This document shows, one piece after another, positions 12,437-24,330 of a stretch of DNA of 64,000 bases; positions within the stretch are counted from its first letter, which is position 1; each line of letters begins with the position of its first letter. The notes under the pieces are model-generated. The model had not been told where the DNA came from, did no database searches, and saw nothing but the letters and a program-made list of their open reading frames with translations. Both the position numbers and the translations under genes were made by a program. Source of the stretch: Nissolia schottii (lineage: Eukaryota > Streptophyta > Magnoliopsida > Fabales > Fabaceae); NCBI GenBank assembly GCA_003254905.1, contig QANU01064947.1:1-64000 (forward strand). Reading direction: 5' to 3'.

Positions 12437-12784
12437 ACACACACAACAGAGGAAAGTATTTGATGGACTTTGAACATAAAGATGGACAAAATGAAAGATA
12501 AACAGAGGAACAGATGAAGAAATAATTAGGTTGCAAGAGCTCTTGAAGGAGAAAAGTCGTGAGAGAGAACGCGAAATGTGAAAGGTGAGAGAGACGGTTC
12601 CGCAGGCGACATGGGTAGTTATTGCCGCAGGTGTGCACCAGGTGTGCAATAACTTGGTGTACAATAATCAGAACTCTAAATTTTTTTGTTAGGTTTTAGT
12701 CCATGCCGTCTATTTGGGCCGTCAACTGTTAATGTGGCAGTTAACTTGCCCACGTGGCAATCATGTGACATGCACCTGACATAA

Positions 12785-13499
12785 GGTTAATTTAGTTTTT
12801 AGTCCCTCATAAATCACAAATTTTATTTTTTACCCCTCATAAAATTTTCTTTCGAAAATCATCCCTCATAAATGTTTTTGTTAAGAAATCGTCCATCATA
12901 ATTTTTTTTGTTAGGTTTTAGTCCTTACCCTCCTCCATTTGAGTCCTTAACTGCTAATGTAGTAGTTAACTTGGCCATGTGGCAAACACATGTCACACAC
13001 ATGACCACTAAACCCAAACCTTGATTGACTCACCTAATTAAAGTCCTACCTGTGACCCGTGATTCGTGATCCATGACCCTAAATTAAAAAATATCATCAT
13101 CATCACGATCCTCAACGGCGAAGAGGAGGGTCAACGATGAGTCGGATGTGGGTAGGGGAGAGCCATGGTGGTGAGGTGGGAGAGAAGGGGAGCGGGAAGA
13201 GAATGGGAGGGGACAAGTGAGAAAGATTTGTTTTTTTTTAAATTAATTCAACCTAGGCTAGGTTTTAGGTGGGTCGGTTTGAATAATTAGTCAATTGTTT
13301 ATCACGTGACCAAGCTAACTTCAACGTCACTAGTTAACGGCCTAAATGGAGGATGACAATGACTAAAACCTAATAAAAAGATTTGTGAGGGAGACTTTTC
13401 TAAGGAAAACATCAATGATGGACTATTTCCTAACGAAAAATTTATTAGGGGTAAAAAATAAAATTCACGATTTATGAGAGACTAAAAACTGAATTAACC
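12785..13499. mobile_element. inner Mutator-like foldback MITE
   Basis: It starts GGTTAATTTAGTTTTTAGTC and ends with the near-perfect inverse, GACTAAAAACTGAATTAACC. It belongs to the same family as the outer element and sits at the palindromic centre of it (left 'tgacata', right 'tatgtca'). Because the surrounding sequence is itself palindromic, no clean direct 9-bp duplication can be read. Confidence 0.75.
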
Positions 13500-13701
13500 C
13501 TATGTCATGTGCATAACACGTGACTACCATGTGACCAAGTAACTGTCACATCAGCAGTTAACGACCCAAATGGACAGCAAAGACTACAAGCTAACACATT
13601 TTTTTTGTAAGAGACGATTTCCTAACAAAATATTTGTGATGAATAAAACACAAAATTCGCAATTTATGATAAATTAAAAATATAATTAACCCTTTTATTT
13701 A

Positions 13702-16700
13702 TAAGTGGTGAATCCTCTATTTTATGAGGTTGAAATATTATTTATTGAGTAGCTCGGAGCATATTCAGCATCACACACTAACTCAAATCACAAAAAATCT
13801 CTCTTCCAACGGTAGTACCTCAAGCCCGGAATTGCGTGGACCTTAATTAGGATTTGGAAGCCTATTTCTCATAGATCTTTTGTCGGCAAATGATAAAACC
13901 ATGAAATGGCTTTTTTTTTTTTCTTTTTCTTTTTGTGTGTTTTTTTCCCAGTGATATCGTGCATGTGTTGATGTATAAGATTGTATCAAAAGAGGAGAAA
14001 AAGATGTACACCATAGCAATAATTATAAACCGCTGTAAGCCATTCATGCATGCATGTGATACTATAATATTATTTTTCTTTTCCTTGTGTATGCATGTAA
14101 GTCCTTTTATCTGTCCTTTCACTTGAATTATTTAATGAGTTATCTCTACTTAAATTGCACCGTTGAGCTTTCACAAATTAATGCCACTTGGTACGATATT
14201 TTCCTTCTTACGTAACAGGTGAACAAGAGCTTAGTATTGAAAAGTATGCAGCAGAGTGAGATTCGGAGAGGATGTACGAATTAGAAAGATTCTTAGCCGG
14301 AATATAATTTTAGTTAATCTTTGTTTTATCCTTATATCTGTCAGTCTAAATTATTTTAGTTCTAAAAATTTTAAAATTGATATTTTAATTTTTGAAATTT
14401 TAAGTCGTAGGTTAAAATTAATCATTTAGTTCATTATTTATTATGTTATCACGTTTTTCATTGATTTATTATATTAAATGAGGTTGCGACACTAATTGGA
14501 ACACAAATAAAATTGTAGCATTACTTAAGACTAAAAATATGCTGTAACAACACTTGAGACCAAATCTCAATTCTAGATGCTCTCACAATCTCTCACTAGT
14601 AGTCCCAAATGATGCAATAACTTGTTTGGAGCCCAATTAATGTTGTTACAACCTTATGTAATATGACAAATCAGTGAAAAATCTGATAACATAGTTTTGA
14701 TAATGTATTGCATGACAAACTTGATGTGACTTACAATTTTAAGAATTAGAAAGTTATTTTTTGTATTTTAAAAATTAAAGTGACTTAAGTTTCCAGTTTT
14801 ATTAAAATAGCATTAAAACATTTTATAATTAATATTCACACTCACAACAAAAGTGTATTTCATTAACTTTATTGATAATTCATGTTTAACCATTTTTTTT
14901 CCGTCAATTTATTATGTGTCTAAATATTATGTATTAGAATTGTAAATATGTCGAATTATTTCGCACAAATAGTGCTTTTGGTCATGAATAAAGTTTTCTC
15001 TTGTACTAAATATAGTTAACATAGTTGGTAAGAAAATTACTCGTATCTCAAAAGAACATGAGCTTAATTTTAACTGTTGATGTGAGAGTCACTTTAGTAT
15101 GTGATTTGTAAGTATATTGATAAACACTTAAAGAACTTAGATGCATGTCCTAACCTCGGTAAGATAACTAACGTGGTAGTTACCTGAAATTTTAAGTAAA
15201 AAAATAGTTTATTCACTCAAATGTAGAGCCAAAAGGTAAAAACAAAAAAAAGAGTAAAAAAAAGTCTTATTTGCTTAAAAAAAATGAGACATCGCCAGTT
15301 TGCGCCACACACAAATGGTACAACCCAAGGAATGTCCCACATGTGATAGGTGCTACTTCATACTCATTAAAATGTACATGAGTGAAACTTTTGCTTAAAA
15401 TGATTGACGAGGATCTTTCATACAGATCGCCTTTGCATTTCAGTGGACACAGGATAAAAGCGCATTATTCCCTGCACCCTCGATCCACGTGAAAAAATAA
15501 GAAATAGTGAGATCATTCACAAAAACATATTTTTCATGAAATAATCATACCTAATTTTGGATATAAATTTAAGATAAACAACCGGCCCTTGATTTAATCT
15601 GCTATATATAATTTTCATTGTCGAAATCTTATTACCTCAACGTGTGTTTGGAACTAATTAAAATAGAAAATAATTTTATTTGATTTGAATTAATTTAAAT
15701 GAATTTATAAATTAAATCTTATGTTTGTAATTAATTAAATAAAATGAGATTTAAATTAATTTCAAAATCAACTATTATGTTTAAAAAATATTATATAGAA
15801 GGCACTATGATTAATAATGGTGAGAGGTTTTAGTAGTATGCATGAGATCTTAGGTTCAGATCTCATTGTGACTAATATAATTTTTAAAGTATTAAAAAAT
15901 ATATATTATATAGTACTTGAATGATTAAAATTTGAATTGAGTTTAAACTTACAATCAAATCAAAATTCTCATCAAATACTACCTATCAAATTTAATACAG
16001 GGTTTCAAAACTAAAGAAGCAAATCTCATAAAACTTATAAATAAAATCAATTAAATTTTTTTAAAACAATCAAATATAATATTTGATAATGTTTAATTGA
16101 AAAATTAAATCAATTCTAATATTTTGCTATATACAACATACCCTCAAATAACTAATTTAAATAGGTTAAAAATATATCAGTGGTTTCTCCGGTATCAGAT
16201 AAATATTAGATCATAAAATGATAAAAAAAAATGTGATGAATTTTATTCTAAAAATTGTTAAAAAAGAATTGAAAAGAATATTTACCTGGCAAAATATCGG
16301 AAAAATCATCAAATATTGTACTAATACAAGAACAAAGTTTCACGAAAAAAAAGTCAGTTTTTAATTATTTTATTTTATAGAAAGCTAAGGTAATTATAAA
16401 TAAAATAAAGTGGTATGCGATGTTTATTACTCATCTAAGAATTAATAAGTATATCATATCACTTTGGCTGATGAATTTTGACAAATATTAATTTGTAGCA
16501 TTTTTGTCAAACGAAAGATGCAATATTCTCCTAAAAGGCCGGGCAACAAGAAATTTAAAAAGCGAGGAAATCAAGTAAAAACAAACGTGATGGCGGGTTT
16601 ATAGGTTACATGTCCGAGTGAGTGCCGTTCTTTGTATCGTTTATATGAATTGTACATGAATCGGAAGTTTCCTTTGCTCATTCTTCCATTTTGTATTTAT

Positions 16701-18130
16701 TCTTTGTGCACATAGATTGAGTCATCTATTATATATGATCCATGTCCACTTCCTCTCTCACACAGGTCCCATAATCATCGATGATAACAAAGGTTGTGAT
16801 TTTGGAAATAATGACAAAGTATGCGGGCAATGAACCTACAAAAGTGCCGTTACTCGTTTGGTATCTATGTAGAGAGAGCCCTATTAAATTAAATTGACCC
16901 CTAAACTTTTATAACATTACCCATTTCTCATCATTCCCTTGTCTCTCTCTCTCTCTCTCTCTCTCTCTCCTTTCTATTTATTTTTCTTCCCCTCATCTTA
17001 TAATAAACTTGTCTCTCAATACAATAGGTTATTTTAATATTTTAGGTGAAGTGTGATTTATGTAAACGACAGTAACGTCGGCTACAGGCTTATGTGGTCT
17101 CTTTATATATATTATTGATTGTTGCTAGTGGATGACATTTAAATTTTCAATCTTAATCAAACCGGACCTGATGTGGCAAGTTCTATCAGAAAGAAAGTAT
17201 AGTAGGGACCAATGGGTCCATTCCATGGCTCAACCCTTGCAGCGCGAATGTCACCATCTTTGACGAATAAAAGCTCTAAATTTTGGTTTTCCTTTCATTC
17301 TTTTATATAAATTCATTCTTTTATATAAAAGAAAAGAATGATTAATGGATAGCTTGTGTTGTGAGGGATCACGCAATGATAATAACTTTTTCATTTTCAA
17401 AAGAATCAACTCACCAAGTTTACCAGTACGGTCCAAATTGGGTTCCGAGGTACTCATGGAAGCAATCAATAATGTCGGTCATGACGGTTTATAAACTTAT
17501 AAAGAGATTTCATAGGGACTATTGTATACACGACTCATAAACGAGCCCATGATGACCTCATTCACGGTATATAAGTATGAACTTTATTCATATTTAGGTA
17601 CGTTTTTCAACTATTACTTTACTTCATATTCAGTCAAAAACTGATTTGGGCATCAGAGTATTTTTTATAAGTATCACCACCGTGTTCACCGCTTTCAACC
17701 TTTTGGAATCAACTTAAGGTCAGAGTTACAGACAACATCTCAGATATCGTCCAATTAACCTGTACATTTACCATTTTAAATTGTACAATAGGATGAAGTC
17801 AAGAAGGATGCTGTGTGGTGTACCTTGTAAGTTATGGTGCATTACATACCTTATAATTTGACAGAGAAGATCACAAGGTGTACCAATACACCTAATTACC
17901 TATAATACATTAAAATAGTTCTTTAGATTTAACTAAATTTTATTGGTGTATTTCTAAAATTAAATGAAGCATTTTGAGTATCACATAGTATCACATACAT
18001 TGCTTGAATTTAACCATACTTAACTTAACTTTGTGGGTCTTAGTGCTCAATCAAATGTTTCTAAGCTCAACACATTATCCAAAAATTCCATTTTTCAAGA
18101 CTCAAAACCCATAAAATTATGTCTATAATA
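13702..18130. other. intergenic, no gene recognised
   Basis: Long AT-rich stretch. Open frames (for example 13935-14126 and 17251-17469) lack domain features and plausible splice context. 15790-15900 has a weak 'ggttcagatctc' box-B-like word but no tRNA fold. 17285-17340 contains a short hairpin around TTTTATATAA. No mobile element ends could be fixed. Confidence 0.4.
16942..16969. repeat. (TC)n microsatellite
   Basis: About 28 bp of uninterrupted TC dinucleotides. Confidence 0.95.
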
Positions 18131-18134
18131 TTAC

Positions 18135-19425
18135 TAGGGATAGGAACAAGTTAGGTCAGGTTAGACTTTGACTTTAATGAGCCAGGCCTGCATTGCAAAT
18201 ATCAGTCTGGGCCTAGCCTGTGACTTATGGCTTGTGATAGATGGCTTTATTTTTTATTTTCAGTTTGAGCCTAATCTATTTATAGGTCTGGCCTATCCTA
18301 TAAAATATTTATCAGGCTTATGATTGGAGTAAAGAAGAAAAACAATTGAAAGAAGACCAAACAACAACTTCATCAAATCGCTTCTGATCATCAAAATGTA
18401 TCAATGATTCCAACTATAAAATCGTAAAAGGAATATAACAAAGGAAAACAAAAGAAAATTGTGCAAAAAAAAGTTCAATTCTCAAACAACAAAAGATTCA
18501 GAAATAAAAACTAAAAAATGAGCTTTTTCTTTATCTCATTGTTGTCATTTTACATCACGAAACCAAGAGACAAATGCAGAAAGTTACATTATTTTTGGTG
18601 AAAAAGGTTTCAAGGGTTTACTCTCTTCATCTCTGATATAGAAACTTTAATTTATTCCTTTACACCAATCACATATCATGCCCTTGGCCATGGACCATTG
18701 TTTTGCTACTGTGCGAGACGCAAACAATCATGCAGTCGACAAAACAGTGAAACGGTGGAAGAGCGTGCATGACGGTGGCCAATAGTGGAGAGAAGTTAGA
18801 GGATGAGATGATGCAGCGCAAAGATGAGATAGATGAAGCAAAGAAGAGAGATGAGATAGATGAAGCTATGGAGTAACGAGGGTCTATTAGTGTGCAATGC
18901 ACTATTAGAGTTTATGTGTGTAAGTGATTAACATTAGGGTTACGTATTATAAATTCTTGGGTTAATTAAGTTTTGAATCCAAAAGTTTGGCTTTAGTCCC
19001 TCATAACAAGTTTTAGTCCCTGTAAAATGTGAAAATTTGATTTTGGTCCCTGTGGACGGTTGGTGATGGACGGTGATGACGTGTCAGTTAAATCGTCATC
19101 AGGGACCATTTCTACATCATCGTCCATCACCAATCGTCCATAGGGACCAAAATCAAATTTTCACATTTTACAGGGACTAAAACTTGTCATGAGGGACTAA
19201 AACCAAACTTTTTCATATTACAGGGACTAAAAACTTAATTAACCATAAATTCTTTCTATAGAAAATAAAACTTTATTTAATTATTATTATATTAAAATTG
19301 TATTAGAGAGAAAACAAGACAACGTGGCATGGTGGTAGGCTAGGCTAGGTCGATAGTAAGTCAGGCTAGAGGCCTCTGTCAAGTTGCCTGACCTGGCCTG
19401 TACTTAATCGACCCGCATTTAGAAG
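18135..19425. mobile_element. possible hAT-like element, host of the MITE at 18959
   Basis: Both flanks carry GGCCTG/CAGGCC-rich sequence (18150-18310 and 19320-19410) in roughly opposite orientation, beginning near TAGGGATAGGAAC at 18133. The same wording occurs at 7846-7935, so it is a dispersed family. 18795-18865 holds a short imperfect direct repeat of AGATGAGATAGATGAAGC. Exact termini and target duplication were not resolved. Confidence 0.3.
18959..19244. mobile_element. Mutator-like foldback MITE with intact target duplication
   Basis: A 286-bp near-complete hairpin. The left arm runs GGGTTAATTAAG.. through 'ttttagtccctgtaaaatg', and the right arm is its inverse ending AATTAACC. It is flanked on both sides by ATAAATTCTT (18949-18958 and 19245-19254), a 9-10 bp direct duplication as made by Mutator-like transposases. 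No coding capacity. The intact duplication and well-matched arms suggest a fairly recent insertion. Confidence 0.9.
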
Positions 19426-20105
19426 TTGGGAAAATAAGCTTTATTCTCCAAGATCTAAAAGAATATTATAGACCCCTTAATTTAGGAGATAAATGTAGGA
19501 GACCGTGTTATTTATACTAATTATTAATCTTCTTCTTTTTAGATAATTTAATATAAGAACTTTGTGCATTAGTAACAATATTTTCCCTTGTAGTATGGAA
19601 GCACTAGTTTGAAAAATTTTCATCACTAATCTGTTGTTGGTTTACTTTAGCGACGAAAATATTAATCATTATTTTCTCACTAATTTGTATTTGTTTTATA
19701 GTAAAAATGATTTCTTAAATAGCGGTCAATCAGCCAAAAATTGGTTCTCGTCTAATTAATCACTTGTAGGCCTCTCATTAATGCATAACTAAATCTGTCA
19801 TTAATGCATAACTAATTCGTGGTGGATATGATAAAGACTAAAATGCAATCCATCTCTATTTCATTGCTAATCCATCACAATTTCAATATGCTTCCCTCGC
19901 TGATTTATAACTATTCCAAGAAAAAATAAAGATCGAAGTGAAGTTTGTTGTTATTTCACATTAGTCTTTTTTAGATTCCAATATGATTACCTTGCCGATA
20001 TATAACTAATCTGAGTCAAACATAATAAAGACCAAAATGTAGACGATTTCTATTTTGTCACTAATTAGTCATAGATTCCAATATGATTCCCTCCTGGATA
20101 CGGTT
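19426..20105. repeat. intergenic with a degenerate tandem repeat (~190-bp period)
   Basis: Similar blocks start near 19822 (gtggatatgataaagactaa) and 20013 (gtcaaacataataaagacca). Each is followed by 'attccaatatgattccctc'-type wording. The second unit is cut by the LINE's poly-T end at 20106. No gene seen between 19426 and 19820. Confidence 0.55.
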
Positions 20106-21890
20106 CTTTTTTTTTTTATATACAAACAACGAGGTCTAACAAGGCCCAAGAAAGGAACACTATAGCCTAACAATACGAGGAAAAGAGATGCCAACAGCAT
20201 CTTCCAGAAAAGCATTAGAAATAACACCAGGAACACTATTAAAAAGTTTCATGTCTTGATGAAGATTGAGTCCCTTCTTAGCAAACGCATCAACACAATG
20301 ATTAGCTTCTCTGAAGATGTGGAAGATCCTTACCTCCCCATGGGTATGACAGAGGTCTTAAATAGCTGTCAAGAGGGTTCGGCAGGCATGTTTAGGCCCA
20401 TTATTGCCATTGCACAAATCAATAGCCACCTTTGAATTTGATTCAATTTCAATTTTAGCTAAATTTAGGCTAGTAGCCATCTTGATGTCGATGTAGATAC
20501 CCCAAAGCACCACCATAGTACTAGAAACAATTCCCAAGTTCATTGCAAATACAGTAACAAAAATACCATCATGGTTACGAATGATTCCTCCACAAGTAGC
20601 TTTCCTTGGATTATTAGAGACTGGTCCATCCGTATTGATTTTCCATCACCCTCGAGCACGAGCTACCCAATGAATATTACACACTTAGTAGCTAGTAAGA
20701 ATAGTGTGGGTGTTCAATGTCACCTCCTGAGTCCAAGAGTAGTTCTTAGCAAGAACCACAATATTTTCTATTAGTTCTGAAGTAGACTTAACCGAGTTCT
20801 CAAAGATCTGATCATTTCTGTACCTCTAGAGGGAGTGGCAAATAGTAGTAAATAGGAGAGGCCAAACGACTCCATTTAAATACCGAGAGGTCAAGGACAG
20901 TTTCAAACCCAACCAAACGGGAAGATCCTGATGAAAAAAGTCAATCTACTGATCTCTAGATACAGTACTCTTTCATATCTCTTTCACAACACAACAATCA
21001 TGAAGGACATGGAGTATTGTCTGAAGATTAGTGTTACACAGAGTGCAATTAGCAGCAATACCCAAACCCCACTTGGATCTTTTCTCATTAGTCAATAGAG
21101 CTTCATTAAAGCATAACCAAAGAAAAGATCGAAACCTTTGAGGACCATTCAAAGTCCAAGCTGTTACGAACTTCTCATCTTTGGTGTGCGCATACACATA
21201 AGCATTTTTATAAGCTGATTTAATAGAGAACTCACTTGAGGCGTTAGGAACCTAAGCAACGATGTCATTAGCAAGATTCACTATAGGAGCTTCATCCCAC
21301 TCCCCTTTGATATCAACAAAGGAGCTGGCATTGCAACACATATCCTCATTGCTAAGATTCCCCATGGCAAAATCTTTCAACTTATGGACTCCCTTTATCC
21401 ATTGATCACTCCAAAACTTGAATTGAGACCATTCCCAAGACACCATATAACATTATTGTGGATTTGAGGTCAAGTATGACAGATACCTCTACAAGATTTT
21501 GAGGAGTTTTACTTTCTATGAACTTCTAGAATGATATTATTACCACAATTGTAATTTGCCCGCATAATCTGGACCCACAAAACTTCTCTATTATTAATCA
21601 ACCTCCAACCTAGCTTTATCCTGGACAGGTTGTTCATAACCTTAGCTGCTTTCAGAGAGCAGACAGAATCCCAATTTAATAAGTGAACTTTTCTCCCTTT
21701 CGTATTACCTCCCTAAAGGAAATCCCGACACATCTTATCCACTTTGTCAAAGAAGGATATTGAAAGTTTCATGGCTTGCATGGTATAACTAGGAATAGTA
21801 GCTAGAAATGACTGAATAAGAGTGATTCTACCTGCTAATTTGTTCCCTAGGATTCAGTTATGATCTTTAAACATTAGGTGATTACTTTCT
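20106..21890 (-). mobile_element. 5'-truncated L1-type LINE
   Basis: The minus strand encodes, in order, the end of a reverse transcriptase (about 21890-21560, wording like LAGRITLIQSF and MQAMKLSISFFDKVDKMCRD), a linker with FWSDQWIKG (21430-21370), a zf-RVT zinc-binding segment (21130-20990, RFRSFLWLCFNEALLTNEKR and CTLCNT..HVLHDC) and an RNase H part (20560-20360, AKIEIESNSKVAIDLCNG). The 3' end is a poly-A tail seen as poly-T at 20107-20118. ORF1, the endonuclease and most of the RT are missing, and several stops and frame shifts interrupt the rest, so it is dead. No target duplication could be matched. Confidence 0.85.
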
Positions 21891-21999
21891 AGTTATCTAT
21901 ACTTTCTAGTTATCTAAGGTTGTCCTAACACCTGGATGACAACCCTATCCTCATGATGTACTTTATCATAAAACATAATCATTATTAAAATTACACATC

Positions 22000-24330
22000 A
22001 ATCACATGGATGAGTGCTTGTTGGAACATGCGGTCCAAGATAACTTAGTGACCTAGAGCTTTCCAGGTTGTTCAACACCCCCGAGAACTCCTGGGTCACT
22101 TAGTCACCCTTGTCCAAGTCTCCATGGGCTAGGGTTCAGGCCGCTCAGAGCCCCCTTGAGGCCACTCAGTGGTCCTTGAAGCTACCCAAGTCACAGAATA
22201 GTTTCCAAAGCATTTTCTAGGGTAAGACCTAGGCGACTCAGCGGTCCCTGGAGGCCGCTCAGCGCCATGGGCGTGACTTAGGGTCACCCACTTGTTATTT
22301 TTCCTTTCTTTTAAACCGTTCCCATGCTCACTTCTTAGGGCCTCTCCACAAGTTCCAATAACCACAATACAACATTATTCAACTCAAAGAACACATCAAA
22401 ACCATCCATGCCTCAATAACCTAACATCTATTACATAATACAGAATAAGCTCACATAAGCATACACAATCACATAGAAGTCACCAAGGAGGTGAGCAAGC
22501 CAAGTTTACCCACTTTCCAGAGGTGTTGGTGATGGTGAGGATGGGGTGAGGACGTTTCCAAGAAGGCTTGGCTTTTCTTGCAATTTCCTGGTTTCGACAG
22601 CGTAACGACAGAGTGTTTGAATAGAGCGAACTTAAGCAGGAACTTAAGAGATGAGAAAGTGAGGAAATGAAAGCCTTGGGGCTATTTGTAGGCCCTTGGG
22701 CCGTGTGGCTTGGCCATTATGGGCCACATAATTTTATGAAAAAGAAAAAGGAAAATAAAAGAAAAAGAATAGGATAAATTTGATGAGTTATCTTTGACTC
22801 ATTGACCAAATACTTGGTGGGCATGAGGAGAGAGAAAATGAGAGAGAGAAAGAGTTGTGGCTGATTGGTGCTTGGCCATGGGGCCCACTTTTCAGTCTGG
22901 TTTGATCGTGTTTGGTCGTTTGCTGTCTGGGTGCTTCGTGTATGGGTAGCCGAAAAATATTCCGATCACCTATCATGATCTTCTAATTATCCCAATGGGG
23001 AATTTAAGTTCATCTAAGGTATTGGTGAATTTATTTTTCATAAAAGTGTTCTTGACAAATACCTTTGACGTACCATTAAATTCCGACGACGGAAGGTAAC
23101 AAATCTGGTGTCTACAGATTTTCGCAAAATCGCGAACTATGACCTTTACGGACATCTTTGGCACAAGAATTTATGTTCCTAAATTTTTAACCTAAATAGA
23201 GAGCTTGTATATACATTTCTAGGGAAAGGCTTTTACTAAGGGAAAAGCAGGGATGTTACAATAACTGAGGTACCCATCACTGATATGACAAAAACTCACC
23301 CATCTGTCACTTAAAGCAAGAGGTTACTAACCATGGGCTCTGCTAACTCCTTAATAAACCTCTTATTCTTCTTGATACCTGTGTCAACTAGGTGGTGTGC
23401 ATAATGTGAGGGCTTAATGAACTTGTCCTCATACTTCATCACTGAAATGCCGGGAGTTTGAGTCAACCTCTCAAACTCTGTGGGCAATTATTTCCTCTGA
23501 TTGATCAAAAGATACTTATCCATGAAAGCCTAAGAAAACTTATCCCAAGTTAGAGGGGGAAAATCATTAACCCTCCCCTTAATAAAGGACCTGAACGACG
23601 CCTAAGCATGGTCAATCAGCTGGTACTTAGCAAACTTCATTGCCCTCTCACTAGAGCTCCTAGGACCTTGGTAGCCCTCTCTATTTCTTCCAAGAAATGA
23701 CATAAATTTTCTTGCAAATGATTTCCAACAAAGGAAGGCGAATGCAACCTCAAGAAGGCATCAATAGAAACATTATAACCACTAGGAGGTGCAGCGGGCT
23801 CCAAGCAATGATGATCTATCACAACATAGCTAGCCAAAAGATCTACCAACTAGGTGAGGACCTGTTGAATGCCACCTGCCCCAACGACCTCACCAGTTGG
23901 CTCATCCATAAGGGTTGCCTCCTTGTCCTTGTATGGCTTTCACGTATGGCCTCTTGCTCGGTTGCCTCTATGGCCTCTAGCTTGATCGCTTCTTAGGCCT
24001 CCACCCCTTCCTCCAGCTACCAAAGAGGCTTGTGATCAGACTCAACATCAAAGACCTCGGGGGGTCACAACTCTAGTAGTTGTATGTTGAAAATTAGGCA
24101 GCATTTCCACCTAGAAGATTTAAACATAGGATATCAAGAAAAATATGGGGACTCTCGACAACACTTGCCCAAACAAGAATTTGGAAGACTCGTGAATAAA
24201 AGGCCTCTGGGGGTATCAAGTTTTATGAAAATGGGTTAGGTACCATTTACATACTTGTGATTCCACTAAAGGAAACTCGCTCCAATAATCCATAAGGTAC
24301 ACATAAAGCTTTGATATCACTTTGTCATGA
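22000..24330 (-). mobile_element. remains of a Ty3/gypsy LTR retrotransposon
   Basis: Fossil, broken in many places. From right to left on the minus strand: a primer-binding-like TGATATCAAAGC near 24306-24317, gag-like sequence (about 24060-23300, with words such as KFAKYQLIDHA, KYEDKFIKP and ELAEPMVSNL), then an LTR-like stretch that opens TGTAACATCCCTGC at 23261 and runs left to roughly 22000. The LTR-like part has a minus-strand TATA-type CTACAAATAGCCCC near 22680-22693. No polymerase region is left. The right-hand LTR was not recognised and the left limit is approximate. Divergence suggests an old insertion. Confidence 0.6.

Larger units (their letters stand above)
11503..12676. mobile_element. 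TIR element carrying a captured gene fragment
   Basis: It sits in the left arm of the outer Mutator-like element. Its ends are imperfect inverted repeats: left 11514-11541 (TTGTACA..TATTGCACACCTAG) and right 12638-12664, which is the inverse of TTGTACACC..TATTGCACACCTGG. Both sides show TAAATTTT (11495-11502 and 12677-12684), an 8-bp candidate duplication as in hAT elements, though it is AT-rich and so weak evidence alone. Inside are a PPR-DYW fragment (11698-11849), a 240-bp tandem repeat (12041-12436) and a leader-like stretch (12500-12640). No transposase is seen. Confidence 0.6.
11412..13692. mobile_element. nested Mutator-like foldback element (outer copy)
   Basis: The ends are inverted: it begins GGGTTATATT and closes AATTAACCC. 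It is flanked by a perfect 9-bp target duplication TTTTATTTA at 11403-11411 and 13693-13701, the size made by Mutator-like elements. The arms carry the phrase 'tttttagtccctcataaa' in opposite orientation. It is non-autonomous and has been opened twice: by the element at 11503-12676 in its left arm and by a sister element at 12785-13499 near its centre. The central part (13050-13240) is unrelated GA-rich sequence. Confidence 0.85.

Noticed and set aside
15790-15900. SINE with box B-like GGTTCAGATCTC
   Set aside because: No second copy in the window, no box A at the right distance and no A-tail or target duplication.
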